Assembly (NCBI GenBank): GCA_920105625.2
Contig: OV050032.1
Coordinates: 109,166,542-109,230,541 of the forward strand
Length of the DNA stretch: 64,000 nucleotides
Origin: Clusia tigrina
Taxonomy: Eukaryota; Arthropoda; Insecta; Diptera; Clusiidae
Reading direction: 5' to 3'
Shown here piece by piece: positions 25,433 to 39,312 of the stretch; position 1 is the first letter of the stretch, and each line of letters starts with the position of its first letter. The notes beneath the pieces were generated by a model. That model worked only from the letters and a program-made list of their open reading frames with translations. It ran no database searches and was not told the origin of the DNA. The translations under genes and the position numbers were made by a program.

Positions 25433-27859
25433 ACATACAAATGCTTGTAACTTTTTACTGGAGCGTCATAAAGCCTTGAAATTTTGTAACAATAAAGTAC
25501 TCGAGCCTCTTGTCAATTCAAGCTATCGCTCAAAACTATGCTACCCTAGAGTCCCAAATCAAACACTGATAAAACTTCAAACGCCCCTAACTTCTTTACG
25601 GCACGTCCTACACCTATCAAAGTTTGCAACATACAAATGCTTGTAACTTTTTACTGGAGCGTCATAAGACCATGAAATTTTGTAACAATGAAGTACCCGA
25701 GCCTCTTTCAACTTAAGCTATCGCTCAAAGCTATGCTACCCTAGAGTCCCAAATCAAACACTGATAAAACTTCAAACGCCCCTAACTTCTTTACGGTACG
25801 TGCTACACCTATCAAAGTTTGCAACATACAAATGCTTGTAACTTTTTACTGGAGCGTCAAAAAACCTTGAAATTTTGTGGCAATAAAGTACTCGAGCATC
25901 TTGTCAATTTAAGCTATCGCTCAAAACTATGCTACCCTAGAGTCCCAAATCAAACACTGATAAAACTTCAAACGACCCTAACTTCTTTACGGTACGTCCT
26001 ACACCTATCAAAGTTTGCAACATACAAATGCTTGTAACTTTTTACTGGAGTGTCATAAAACCTTGAAATTTTGTAACAATGAAGTACCCGAGCCTCTTGT
26101 CAATTTAAGCTATCGCTCAAAGCTAAGCTACCCTTGAGTCCCAAATCAAACACTGATAAAACTTCAAATGGCCCAAACTTCTATACGGTACGTCCTACAC
26201 CTATCAAAGTTTGCCATATACAAATGCTTGTAACTTTTTACTGGAGCGCCATAAAACCTTGAAATTTTGTAACAATGAAGTACCCGAGCCTCTTGTCAAT
26301 TTAAGCTATCGCTCAAAACTATGCTACCCTAGAGTCCCAAATCAAACACTGATAAACCTTCAAACGACCCTTACTTCTTTACGGTACGTCCTACACCTAT
26401 CAAAGTTTGCAACATACAAATGCTTGTAACTTTTTACTGGAGCGTCATAAAACCTTGAAATTTTGTAACAATAAAGTACTCGAGCCTCTTGTCAATTTAA
26501 GCTATCGCTCAAAGCTATGCTACCCTTGAGTCCCAAATCAAACACTGATAAAACTTCAAATGGCCCTAACTTTTATACGGTACGTGCTACACCTATCAAA
26601 GTTGACAACATACAAATGCTTGTAACTTTTTACTGGAGCATCATAAAACCTTGAAATTTTGTAACAATAAAGTACTCGAGCCTCTTGTCAATTTAATCCA
26701 TCGCTCAAAGCTATGCTACCCTTGAGTCCCAAATCAAACACTGATAAAACTTCAAACGCCCCTAACTTCTTTACGGTATGTGCTACACCTATCAAAGTTT
26801 GCAACATACAAATGCTTGTAACTTTTTACTGGAGCGTCATAAAACCTTGAAATTTTGAACCAAGCAAGTACCCGAGCCTCTTGTCAATTTAAGCCATCGC
26901 TCAAAGCTTGGCTACCCTAGAGTCCCAAATCAAACACTGATAAAACTTCAAACGCCCCTAACTTCTTTACGGTACGTCCTACACCTATCAAAGTTTGCAA
27001 CATACAAATGCTTGTAACTTTTTACTGGAGCGTCATACAACCTTGAAATTTTGTAACAATAAAGTACTCGAGCCTCTTGTCAAGTTAAGCTATCGCTCAA
27101 AGCTATGCTACCCTAGAGTCCCAAATCAAACACTGATAAAACTTCAAACGCCCCTAACTTCTTTACGGTACGTCCTACACCTATCAAAGTTTGCAACATA
27201 CAAATGCTTGTAACTTTTTACTGGAGCGTCATAAAACATTGAAATTTTGTAACAATAAAGTACTCGAGCCTCTTGTCAATTTAAGCCATCGCTCAAAGCT
27301 ATGCTACCCTTGAGTCCCAAATCAAACACGGATAAAACTTCAAATGACCCTAACTTCTATACGGTACGTCCTACACCTATCAAAGTTTGCAACATACAAA
27401 TGCTTGTAACTTTTTACTGGAGCGTCATAAAACTTTGAAATTTTGTGACAATGAAGTACCCGAGCCTCTTGTCAATTTAAGCTATCGCTTAAAGCTATGC
27501 TACCCTTGAGTCCCAAATCAAACACTGATAAAACTTCAAATGGCCCTAACTTTTATACGGTACGTGCTACACCTATCAAAGTTGACAACATACAAATGCT
27601 TGTAACTTTTTACTGGAGCATCATAAAACCTTGAAATTTTGTAACAATAAAGTACTCGAGCCTCTTGTCAATTTAAGCTATCGCTCAAAGCTATGCTACC
27701 CTAGAGTCCCAAATCAAACACTGATAAAACTTCAAACGCCCCTAACTTCTTTACGGTACGTCCTACACCTAATAAAGTTTGCAACATACAAATGCTTGAA
27801 ACTTTTTACTGGAGCGTCATAAAACCTTGAAATTTTGTAACAATGAAGTACCCGAGCCT
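25433..27859 (+). repeat. Spacer-like satellite block with domain A character
   Basis: This lies between the two copies of the 2.63 kb block. Several monomers keep ctcaaaactatg (25528, 25918, 26308), a domain A marker that is otherwise rare in domain B. Others carry gttgacaac and gagcatcat. A 195 bp monomer with gcctctttcaacttaagc lies near 25720. It looks like a transition or mosaic segment. Confidence 0.6.
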
Positions 27860-30493
27860 CTTGTCAATTTAAGCCATCGCTCAAAGCTATGCTACCCTAG
27901 AGTCCCAAATCAAACACTGTTAAAACTTCAAATGGCTCTAACTTCTATACGGTACGTCCTACACCTATCAAAGTTTGCAACTTTTTACTGGAGCATCATA
28001 AAACCTTGAAATTTTGTAACAATAAAGTACTCGAGCCTCTTGTCAATTTAAGCCATCGCTCAAAGCTATGCTACCCTTGAGTCCCAAATCAAACACTGAT
28101 AAAACTTCAAACGCCCCTAACTTCTTTACGGTATGTGCTACACCTATCAAAGTTTGCAACATACAAATGCTTGTAACTTTTTACTGGAGCGTCATAAAAC
28201 CTTGAAATTTTGAACCAAGCAAGTACCCGAGCCTCTTGTCAATTTAAGCCATCGCTCAAAGCTATGCTACCCTAGAGTCCCAAATCAAACACTGATAAAA
28301 CTTCAAATGGCTCTAACTTCTATACGGTACGTCCTACACCTATCAAAGTTTGCAACATACAAATGCTTGTAACTTTTTACTGGAGCGTCATAAAACCTTG
28401 AAATTTTGTAACAATAAAGTACTCGAGCCTCTTGTCAATTTAAGCCATCGCTCAAAGCTATGCTACTCTTGAGTCCCAAATCAAACACTGATAAAACTTC
28501 AAACGCCCCTAACTTCTTTACGGTACGTCCTACACCTATCAAAGTTTGCAACATACAAATACTTGTAACTTTTTACTGGAGCGTCATAAAACCTTGAAAT
28601 TTTGTAACAATAAAGTACTCGAGCCTCTTGTCAATTTAAGCCATAGCTCAAAGCTATGCTGCCCTAGAGTCCCTAATCAAACACTGATAAAACTTCAAAC
28701 GCCCCTAACTTCTTTACGGTATGCCCTACACCTATCAAAGTTTGCAACATACAAATGCTTGTAACTTTTTACTGGAGCGTCATAAAACCTTGAAATTTTG
28801 AACCAAGCAAGTACCCGAGCCTCTTGTCAATTTAAGCCATCGCTCAAAGCTATGCTACCATAGAGTCCCAAATCAAACACTGTTAAAACTTCAAATGGCT
28901 CTAACTTCTATACGGTACGTCCTACACCTATCAAAGTTTGCAACTTTTTACTGGAGCATCATAAAACCTTGAAATTTTGTAACAATAAAGTACTCGAGCC
29001 TCTTGTCAATTTAAGCCATCGCTCAAAGCTATGCTACCCTTGAGTCCCAAATCAAACACTGATAAAACTTCAAACGCCCCTAACTTCTTTACGGTATGTG
29101 CTACACCTATCAAAGTTTGCAACATACAAATGCTTGTAACTTTTTACTGGAGCGTCATAAAACCTTGAAATTTTGAACCAAGCAAGTACCCGAGCCTCTT
29201 GTCAATTTAAGCCATCGCTCAAAGCTATGCTACCCTAGAGTCCCAAATCAAACACTGATAAAACTTCAAATGGCTCTAACTTCTATACGGTACGTCCTAC
29301 ACCTATCAATGTTTGCAACATACAAATGCTTGTAACTTTTTACTGGAGCGTCATAAAACCTTGAAATTTTGTAACAATAAAGTACTCGAGCCTCTTGTCA
29401 ATTTAAGCCATCGCTCAAAGCTATGCTACTCTTGAGTCCCAAATCAAACACTGATAAAACTTCAAACGCCCCTAACTTCTTTACGGTACGTCCTACACCT
29501 ATCAAAGTTTGCAACATACAAATACTTGTAACTTTTTACTGGAGCGTCATAAAACCTTGAAATTTTGTAACAATAAAGTACTCGAGCCTCTTGTCAATTT
29601 AAGCCATAGCTCAAAGCTATGCTGCCCTAGAGTCCCTAATCAAACACTGATAAAACTTCAAACGCCCCTAACTTCTTTACGGTACGTCCTACACCTATCG
29701 AAGTTTGCAACATACAAATGCTTGTAACTTTTTACTGGAGCGTCATAAAACCTTGAAATTTTGTAACAATAAAGTACTCGAGCCTCTTGTCAATTTAAGC
29801 TATCGGTCAAAGCGATGCTACCCTTGAGTCCCAAATCAAACACTGATAATACATCAAATGGCCCTAACTTCGATACGGTACGTCCTACACCTATCAAAGT
29901 TTGCAACATACAAATGCTTGTAACTTTTTACTGGAGCGCCATAAAACCTTGAAATTTTGTAACAATAAAGTACTCGAGCCTCTTGTCAATTTAAGCTATC
30001 GGTCAAAGCGATGCTACCCTTGAGTCCCAAATCAAACACTGAAAAAACATCAAATGGCCCTAACTTCTATACGGTACGTCCTACACCTATCAAAGTTTGC
30101 AACATACAAATGCTTGTAACTTTTTACTGGAGCGTCATAAAACCTTGAAATTTTGAACCAAGGAAGTACCCGAGCCTCTTGTCAATTTAAGCCATCGCTC
30201 AAAGCTATGCTACCCTAGATTCCCAAATCAAACACTGATAAAACTTCAAATTGCTCTAACTTCTATACGGTACGTCCTACACCTATCAAAGTTTGCAACA
30301 TACAAATGCTTGTAACTTTTTACTGGAGCGTCATAAAACCTTGAAATTTTGTAACAATAAAGTACTCGAGCCTCTTGTCAATTTAAGCCATCGCTCAAAG
30401 CTATGCTACCCTTGAGTCCCAAATCAAACACTGATAAAACTTCAAACGCCCCTAACTTCTTTACGACACGTCCTACACCTATCAAAGTTTGCA
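27860..30493 (+). repeat. 2.63 kb duplicated block, copy 2 (5,061 bp offset)
   Basis: This is the partner of 22799-25432. It includes a second pair of 963 bp 5-mers (27860-29668) with the 17 bp deletion at 27981/27982 and 28944/28945. The 5,061 bp offset equals 26 monomers (5,096) minus 35 bp, which is accounted for by two 17 bp deletions plus the 1 bp loss near 25720. Confidence 0.85.
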
Positions 30494-30961
30494 ACTTACA
30501 AATACTTGTAACTTTTTACTGGAGCGTCATAAAACCTTGAAATTTTGTAACAATAAAGTACTCGAGCGTCTTGTCAATTTAAGCCATCGCTCAAAGCTAT
30601 GCTACCCTAGCGTCCCTAATCAAACACTGATAAAACTTCAAACGTCCCTAACTTCTTTACGGTACGTCCTACACCTATCAACGTTTGCAACATACAAATG
30701 CTTGTAACTTTTTACTGGAGCGTCATAAAACCTTGAAATTTTGTAACAATAAAGTACTCGAGCCTCTTGTCAATTTAAGCCATCGCTCAAAGCTATGCTA
30801 CCCTTGAGTCCCAAATAAAACACTGATAAAACTTCAAACACCCCTAACTTCTTTACGGTATGTCCTACACCTATCAAAGTTTGCAACATACAAATGCTTG
30901 TAACTTTTTACTGGAGCGTCATAAAACCTTGAAATTTTGTAACAATGAAGTACCCGAGCCT

Positions 30962-33900
30962 CTTGTCAATTTAAGCTATCGCTTAAAGCTATGCTACCCT
31001 TGAGTCCCAAATCAAACACTGATAAAACTTCAAATGGCCCTAACTTTTATACGGTACGTGCTACACCTATCAAAGTTGACAACATACAAATGCTTGTAAC
31101 TTTTTACTGGAGCATCATAAAACCTTGAAATTTTGTAACAATAAAGTACTCGAGCCTCTTGTCAATTTAAGCTATCGCTCAAAGCTATGCTACCTTAGAG
31201 TCCCAAATCAAACACTGATAAAACTTCAAACGCCCCTAACTTATTTACGGTACGTCCTACACCTATCAAAGTTTGCAACATACAAATGCTTGAAACTTTT
31301 TACTGGAGCGTCATAAAACCTTGAAATTTTGTAACAATGAAGTACCCGAGCCTCTTGTCAATTTAAGCCATCGCTCAAAGCTATGCTACCCTTGAGTCCC
31401 AAATCAAACACTGATAAAACTTCAAACGCCCCTAACTTCTTTACGGTATGTCCTACACCTATCAAAGTTTGCAACATACAAATGCTTGTAACTTTTTACT
31501 GGAGCGTCATAAAACCTTGAAATTTTGGACCAAGCAAGTACCCGAGCCTCTTGTCAATTTAAGCCATCGCTCAAAGCTATGCTACCCTAGAGTCCCAAAT
31601 CAAACACTGTTAAAACTTCAAATGGCTCTAACTTCTATACGGTACGTCCTACACCTATCAAAGTTTGCAACTTTTTACTGGAGCATCATAAAACCTTGAA
31701 ATTTTGTAACAATAAAGTACTCGAGCCTCTTGTCAATTTAAGCCATCGCTCAAAGCTATGCTACCCTTGAGTCCCAAATCAAACACTGATAAAACTTCAA
31801 ACGCCCCTAACTTCTTTACGGTACGTCCTACACCCATCAAAGTTTGCAACATACAAATACTTGTAACTTTTTACTGGAGCGTCATAAAACCTTGAAATTT
31901 TGTAGCAATAAAGTACTCGAGTCTCTTGTCAATTTAAGCCATCGCTCAAAGCTATGCTCCCCTAGAGTCCCTAATCAAACACTGATAAAACTTCAAACGC
32001 CCCTAACTTCTTTACGATACGTCCTACACCTATCAAAGTTTGCAACATACAAATGCTTGTAACTTTTTACTGGAGCGTCATAAAACCTTGAAATTTTGTA
32101 ACAATAAAGTACTCGGGCCTCTTGTCAATTTAAGCTATCGGTCAAAGCGATGCTACCCTTGAGTCCCAAATCAAACACTGATAAAACATCAAATGGCCCT
32201 AACTTCGATACGGTACGTCCTACACCTATCAAAGTTTGTAACATACAAATGCTTGTAACTTTTTACTGGAGCGTCATAAAACCTTGAAACTTTGTAACAA
32301 TGAAGTACCCGAGCCTCTTGTCAATTTAAGCTATCGCTTAAAGCTATGCTACCCTTGAGTCCCAAATCAAGCACTGATAAAACTTCAAATGGCCCTAACT
32401 TTTATACGGTACGTGCTACACCTATCAAAGTTGACAACATACAAATGCTTGTAACTTTTTACTGGAGCATCATAAAACCTTGAAATTTTATAACAATAAA
32501 GTATTCGAGCCTCTTGTCAATTTAAGCTATCGCTCAAAGCTATGCTACCCTAGAGTCCCAAATCAAACACTGATAAAACTTCAAACGCCCCTAACTTCTT
32601 TACGGTACGTCCTACACCTATCAAAGTTTGCAACATACAAATGCTTGAAACTTTTTACTGGAGCGTCATAAAACCTTTAAATTTTGTAACAATGAAGTAC
32701 CCGAGCCTCTTGTCAATTTAAGCCATCGCTCAAAGCTATGCTACCCTTGAGTCCCAAATGAAACACTGATAAAACTTCAAACGCCCCTAACTTCTTTACG
32801 GTATGTGCTACACCTATCAAAGTTTGCAACATACAAATGCTTGTAACTTTTTACTGGAGCGTCATAAAACCTTGAAATTTTGAACCAAGCAAGTACCCGA
32901 GCCTCTTGTCAATTTAAGCCATCGCTCAAAGCTATGCTACCCTAGAGTCCCAAATCAAACACTGATAAAACTTCAAATGGCTCTAACTTCTATATGGTAC
33001 GTCCTACACCTATCAAAGTTTGCAACATACAAATGCTTGTAACTTTTTACTGGAGCGTCATAAAACCTTGAAATTTTGTAACAATAAAGTACTCGAGCCT
33101 CTTGTCAATTTAAGCCATCGCTCAAAGCTATGCTACCCTTGAGTCCCAAATAAAACACTGATAAAACTTCAAACGCCCCTAACTTCTTTACGGTATGTCC
33201 TACACCTATCAAAGTTTGCAACATACAAATGCTTGTAACTTTTTACTGGAGCGTCATAAAACCTTGAAATTTTGAACCAAGCAAGTACCCGAGCCTCTTG
33301 TCAATTTAAGCCATCGCTCAAAGCTATGCTACCCTTGAGTCCCAAATCAAACACTGATAAAACTTCAAACGCCCCTAACTTCTTTACGGTACGTCCTACA
33401 CCTATCAAAGTTTGCAACATACAAATGCTTGTAACTTTTTACTGGAGCGTCATAAAACATTGAAATTTTGTAACAATAAAGTACTCGAGCCTCTTGTCAA
33501 TTTAAGCCATCGCTCAAAGCTATGCTACCCTTGAGTCCCAAATCAAACACTGATAAAACTTCAAATGACCCTAACTTCTATACGGTACGTCCTACACCTA
33601 TCAAAGTTTGCAACATACAAATGCTTGTAACTTTTTACTGGAGCGTCATAAAACCTTGAAATTTTGTAACAATGAAGTACCCGAGCCTCTTGTCAATTTA
33701 AGCTATACATTAAAGCTATGCTACCCTTGAGTCCCAAATCAAACACTGATAAAACTTCAAATGGCCCTAACTTTTATACGGTACGTGCTACACATATCAA
33801 AGTTGACAATATACAAATGCTTGTAACTTTTTACTGGAGCATCATAAAACCTTGAAATTTTGTAACAATAAAGTACTCGAGCCTCTTGTCAATTTAAGCT

Positions 33901-34080
33901 ATCGCTCAAAGCTATGCTACCCTAGAGTCCCAAATCAAACACTGATAAAACTTCAAACGCCCCTAACTTCTTTACGGTACGTCCTACACCTATCAAAGTT
34001 TGCAACATACAAATGCTTGAAACTTTTTACTGGAGCGTCATAAAACCTTGAAATTTTGTAACAATGAAGTACCCGAGCGT
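30962..34080 (+). repeat. Seven-monomer periodicity (1,355 and 1,372 bp)
   Basis: Units begin at cttgtc motifs 30962, 32317 and 33689. Each starts with the order: monomer with taaagctatg and gtgctacacc; gttgacaac and gagcatcat; atgcttgaaac; cccttgag monomer; gaccaagcaag or gaaccaagcaag monomer. Monomers 6 and 7 differ between units. The first spacing is 17 bp short because its fifth monomer has the 17 bp deletion (31671/31672). Confidence 0.6.
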
Positions 34081-35344
34081 CTTGTCAATTTAAGCCGTCG
34101 CTCAAAGCTATGCTACCCTTGAGTCCCAAATCAAACACTGATAAAACTTCAAACGCCCCTAACTTCTTTACGGTATGTCCTACACCTATCAAAGTTTGCA
34201 ACATACAAATGCTTGTAACTTTTTACTGGAGCGTCATAAAACCTTGAAATTTTGAACCAAGCAAGTACCCGAGCCTCTTGTCAATTTAAGCCATCGCTCA
34301 AAGCTATGCTACCCTAGAGTCCCAAATCAAACACTGTTAAAACTTCAAATGGCTCTAACTTCTATACGGTACGTCCTACACCTATCAAAGTTTGCAACAT
34401 ACAAATGCTTGTAACTTTTTACTGGAGCGTCATAAAACCTTGAAATTTTGTAACAATAAAGTACTCGAGCCTCTTGTCAATTTAAGCCATCGCTCAAAGC
34501 TATGCTACCCTTGAGTCCCAAATCAAACACTGATAAAACTTCAAACGCCCTAACTTCTTTACGGCACGCCCTACACCTATCAAAGTTTGCAACATACAAA
34601 TACTTGTAACTTTTTACTGGAGCGTCATAAAACCTTGAAATTTTGTAACAATAAAGTACTCGAGCCTCTTGTCAATTTAAGCCATCGCTCAAAGCTAAGC
34701 TACCCTAGCGTCCCTAATCAAACACTGATAAAACTTCAAACGTCCCTAACTTCTTTACGGTACGTCCTACACCTATCAAAGTTTGCAACATACAAATGCT
34801 TGTAACTTTTTACTGGAGCGTCATAAAACCTTGAAATTTTGTAACAATGAAGTACCCGAGCCTCTTGTCAATTTAAGTTATCGCTCAAAGCTATGCTACC
34901 CTTGAGTCCCAAATCAAACACTAATAAAACTTCAAATGGCCCTAACTTCTATACGGTACGTCCTACACCTATCAAAGTTTGCAACATACAAATGCTTGTA
35001 ACTTTTTACTGGAGCGTCATAAAACCTTGAAATTTTGAACCAAGCAAGTATCCGAGCCTCTTGTCAATTTAAGCCATCGCTCAAAGCTATGCTACCCTAG
35101 AGTCCCAAATCAAACACTGATAAAACTTCAAATGGCTCTAACTTCTATACGGTACGTCCTACACCTATCAAAGTTTGCAACATACAAATGCTTGTAACTT
35201 TTTACTTGAGCATCATAAAACTTGAAATTTTGTAACAATAAAGTACTCGAGCCTCTTGTCAATTTAAGCCATCGCTCAAAGCTATGCTACCCTTGAGTCC
35301 CAAATCAAACACTGATAAAACTTCAAACGCCCCTAACTTCTTTA

Positions 35345-37962
35345 CGGTACGTCCTACACCTATCAAAGTTTGCAACATACAAATACTTGTAACTTTTTAC
35401 TGGAGCGTCATAAAACCTTGAAATTTTGTAACAATAAAGTACTCGAGCCTCTTGTCAATTTAAGCTATCGGTCAAAGCGATGCTACCCTTGTGTCCCAAA
35501 TCAAACACTGATAATACATCAAATGGCCCTAACTTCGATACGGTACGTCCTACACCTATCAAAGTTTGCAACATACAAATGCTTGTAACTTTTTACTGGA
35601 GCGCCATAAAACCTTGAAATTTTGTAACAATAAAGTACTCGAGCCTCTTGTCAATTTAAGCTATCGGTCAAAGCGGTGCTACCCTTGAGTCCCAAATCAA
35701 ACACTGAAAAAACATCAAATGGCCCTAACTTCTATACGGTACGTCCTACACCTATCAAAGTTTGCAACATACAAATGCTTGTAACTTTTTACTGGAGCGC
35801 CATAAAACCTTGAAATTTTGTAACAATAAAGTACTCGAGCCTCTTGTCAATTTAAGCTATCGCTCAAAGCTATGCTACCCTTGAGTCCCAAATCAAACAC
35901 TGATAAAACTTCAAACGCCCCTAACTTCTATACGGTACGTCCTACACCTATCAAAGTTTGCAACATACAAATGCTTGTAACTTTTTACTGGAGCGTCATA
36001 AAACCTTGAAATTTTGTAACAATGAAGTACCCGAGCCTTTTGTCAATTTAAGTTATCGCTCAGAGCTATGCTACCCTTGAGTCCCAAATCAAACACTAAT
36101 AAATCTTCAAATGGCCCTAACTTCTATACGGTACGTCCTACACCTATCAAAGTTTGCAACATACAAATGCTTGTAACTTTTTACTGGAGCGTCATAAAAC
36201 CTTGAAATTTTGTAACAATAAAGTACTCGAGCCTCTTGTCAATTTAAGCCATCGCTCAAAGCTATGCTACCCTTGAGTCCCAAATAAAACACTGATAAAA
36301 CTTCAAACGCCCCTAACTTCTTTACGGTATGTCCTACACCTATGAAAGTTTGCAACATACAAATGCTTGTAACTTTTTACTGGAGCGTCATAAAACCTTG
36401 AAATTTTGAACCAAGCAAGTACCCGAGCCTCTTGTCAATTTAAGCCATCGCTCAAAGCTATGCTACCCTAGAGTCCCAAATCAAACACTGATAAAACTTC
36501 AAATGGCTCTAACTTCTATACGGTACGTCCTACACCTATCAAAGTTTGCAACATACAAATGCTTGTAACTTTTTACTGGAGCGTCATAAAACCTTGAAAT
36601 TTTGTAACAATAAAGTACTCGAGCCTCTTGTCAATTTAAGCTATCGGTCAAAGCGATGCTACCCTTGTGTCCCAAATCAAACACTGATAATACATCAAAT
36701 GGCCCTAACTTCGATACGGTACGTCCTACACTTATCAAAGTTTGCAACATACAAATGCTTGTAACTTTTTACTGGAGCGCCATAAAACCTTGAAATTTTG
36801 TAACAATAAAGTACTCGAGCCTCTTGTCAATTTAAGCTATCGGTCAAAGCGGTGCTACCCTTGAGTCCCAAATCAAACACTGAAAAAATATCAAATGGCC
36901 CTAACTTCTATACGGTACGTCCTACACCTATCAAAGTTTGCAACATACAAATGCTTGTAACTTTTTACTGGAGCGCCATAAAACCTTGAAATTTTGTAAC
37001 AATAAAGTACTCGAGCCTCTTGTCAATTTAAGCTATCGCTCAAACCTATGCTACCCTTGAGTCCCAAATCAAACACTGATAAAACTTCAAACGCCCCTAA
37101 CTTCTATACGGTACGTCCTACACCTATCAAAGTTTGCAACATACAAATGCTTGTAACTTTTTACTGGAGCGTCATAAAACCTTGAAATTTTGTAACAATA
37201 AAGTACTCGAGCCTCTTGTCAATTTAAGCCATCGCTCAAAGCTATGCTACCCTAGCGTCCCTAATAAAACACTGATAAAACTTCAAACGTCCCTAACTTC
37301 TTTACGGTACGTCCTACACCTATCAAAGTTTGCAACATACAAATGCTTGTAACTTTTTACTGGAGCGTCATAAAACCTTGAAATTTTGTAACAATGAAGT
37401 ACCCGAGCCTTTTGTCAATTTAAGTTATCGCTCAAAGCTATGCTACCCTTGAGTCCCAAATCAAACACTAATAAAACTTCAAATGGCCCTAACTTCTATA
37501 TGGTACGTCCTACACCTATCAAAGTTTGCAACATACAAATGCTTGTAACTTTTTACTGGAGCGTCATAAAACCTTGAAATTTTGTAACAATAAAGTACTC
37601 GAGCCTCTTGTCAATTTAAGCCATCGCTCAAAGCTATGCTACCCTTGAGTCCCAAATAAAACACTGATAAAACTTCAAACGCCCCTAACTTCTTTACGGT
37701 ATGTCCTACACCTATCAAAGTTTGCAACATACAAATGCTTGTAACTTTTTACTGGAGCGTCATAAAACCTTGAAATTTTGAACCAAGCAAGTACCCGAGC
37801 CTCTTGTCAATTTAAGCCATCGCTCAAAGCTATGCTACCCTAGAGTCCCAAATCAAACACTGATAAAACTTCAAATGGCTCTAACTTCTATACGGTACGT
37901 CCCACACCTATCAAAGTTTGCAACATACAAATGCTTGTAACTTTTTACTGGAGCGTCATAAA
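35345..37962 (+). repeat. Six- and seven-monomer duplicated blocks
   Basis: 35345-36024 recurs 1,176 bp (six monomers) downstream at about 36521-37200, sharing the rare readings cccttgtgtccc and agcggtgctaccc. The next stretch, 36024-36590, recurs at 1,372 bp (seven monomers) at about 37396-37962, sharing gagccttttgtc. The change of offset means one monomer (the tagcgtccctaataaaac copy near 37250) was inserted in the downstream copy or lost from the upstream one. Confidence 0.65.
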
Positions 37963-38332
37963 ACCTTGAAATTTTGAACCAAGCAAGTACCCGAGCCTCT
38001 TGTCAATTTAAGCCATCGCTCAAAGCTATGCTACCCTAGAGTCCCAAATCAAACACCGATAAAACTTCAAATGGCTCTAACTTCTATACGGTACGTCCTA
38101 CACCTATCAAAGTTTGCAACATACAAATGCTTGTAACTTTTTACTGGAGCGTCATACAACCTTGAAATTTTGTAACAATAAAGTACTCGAGGCTCTTGTC
38201 AATTTAAGCTATCGCTCAAAGCTATGCTACCCTAGAGTCCCAAATCAAACACTGATAAAGCTTCAAACGCCCCTAACTTCTTTACGGTACGTCCCACACC
38301 TATCAAAGTTTGCAACATACAAATGCTTGTAA

Positions 38333-39312
38333 CTTTTTACTGGAGCGTCATAAAACCTTGAAATTTTGTAACAATAAAGTACTCGAGCCTCTTGTCAATT
38401 TAAGCCATCGCTCAAAGCTATGCTACCCTTGAGTCCCAAATAAAACACTGATAAAACTTCAAACGCCCCTAACTTCTTTACGGTATGTCCTACACCTATC
38501 AAAGTTTGCAACATACAAATGCTTGTAACTTTTTACTGGAGCGTCATAAAACCTTGAAATTTTGAACCAAGCAAGTACCCGAGCCTCTTGTCAATTTAAG
38601 CCATCGCTCAAAGCTATGCTACCCTAGAGTCCCAAATCAAACACCGATAAAACTTCAAATGGCTCTAACTTCTATACGGTACGTCCTACACCTATCAAAG
38701 TTTGCAACATACAAATGCTTGTAACTTTTTACTGGAGCATCATAAAACCTTGAAATTTTGTAACAATAAAGTACTCGAGCCTCTTGTCAATTTAAGCCAT
38801 CGCTCAAAGCTATGCTACCCTTGAGTCCCAAATCAAACACTGATAAAGCTTCAAACACCCCTAACTTCTTTACGGTACGTCCTACACCTATCAAAGTTTG
38901 CAACATACAAATACTTGTAACTTTTTACTGGAGCGTCATAAAACCTTGAAATTTTGTAACAATAAAGTACTCGAGCCTCTTGTCAATTTAAGCCATCGCT
39001 CAAAGCTATGCTACCCTAGAGTCCCTAATCAAACACTGATAAAACTTCAAACGCCCCTAACTTCTTTACGGTATGTGCTACACCTATCAAAGTTTGCAAC
39101 ATACAAATGCTTGTAACTTTTTACTGGAGCGTCATACAACCTTGAAATTTTGTAACAATAAAGTACTCGAGGCTCTTGTCAATTTAAGCTATCGCTCAAA
39201 GCTATGCTACCCTAGAGTCCCAAATCAAACACTGATAAAGCTTCAAACGCCCCTAACTTCTTTACGGTACGTCCCACACCTACCAAAGTTTGCCACATAC
39301 AAATGCTTGTAA
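38333..39312 (+). repeat. Five-monomer block with cccacacctacc marker, copy 1 of 4
   Basis: The block ends with the rare reading gtcccacacctaccaaag followed by gccacatac. It recurs at 53768-54747, 59256-60235 and 60628-61607. The distance to copy 2 is 15,435 bp. That equals 79 monomers (15,484) minus 49 bp, explained by two 24 bp deletions (41470, 45954) and a 1 bp loss near 39900. Confidence 0.75.

Noticed and set aside
29860..29890. CENP-B box in the ttcgatacggtacg variant
   Set aside because: TTCG is present, but the required A and the CGGG half of the core do not follow at the right positions. Best fit covers only part of the core.
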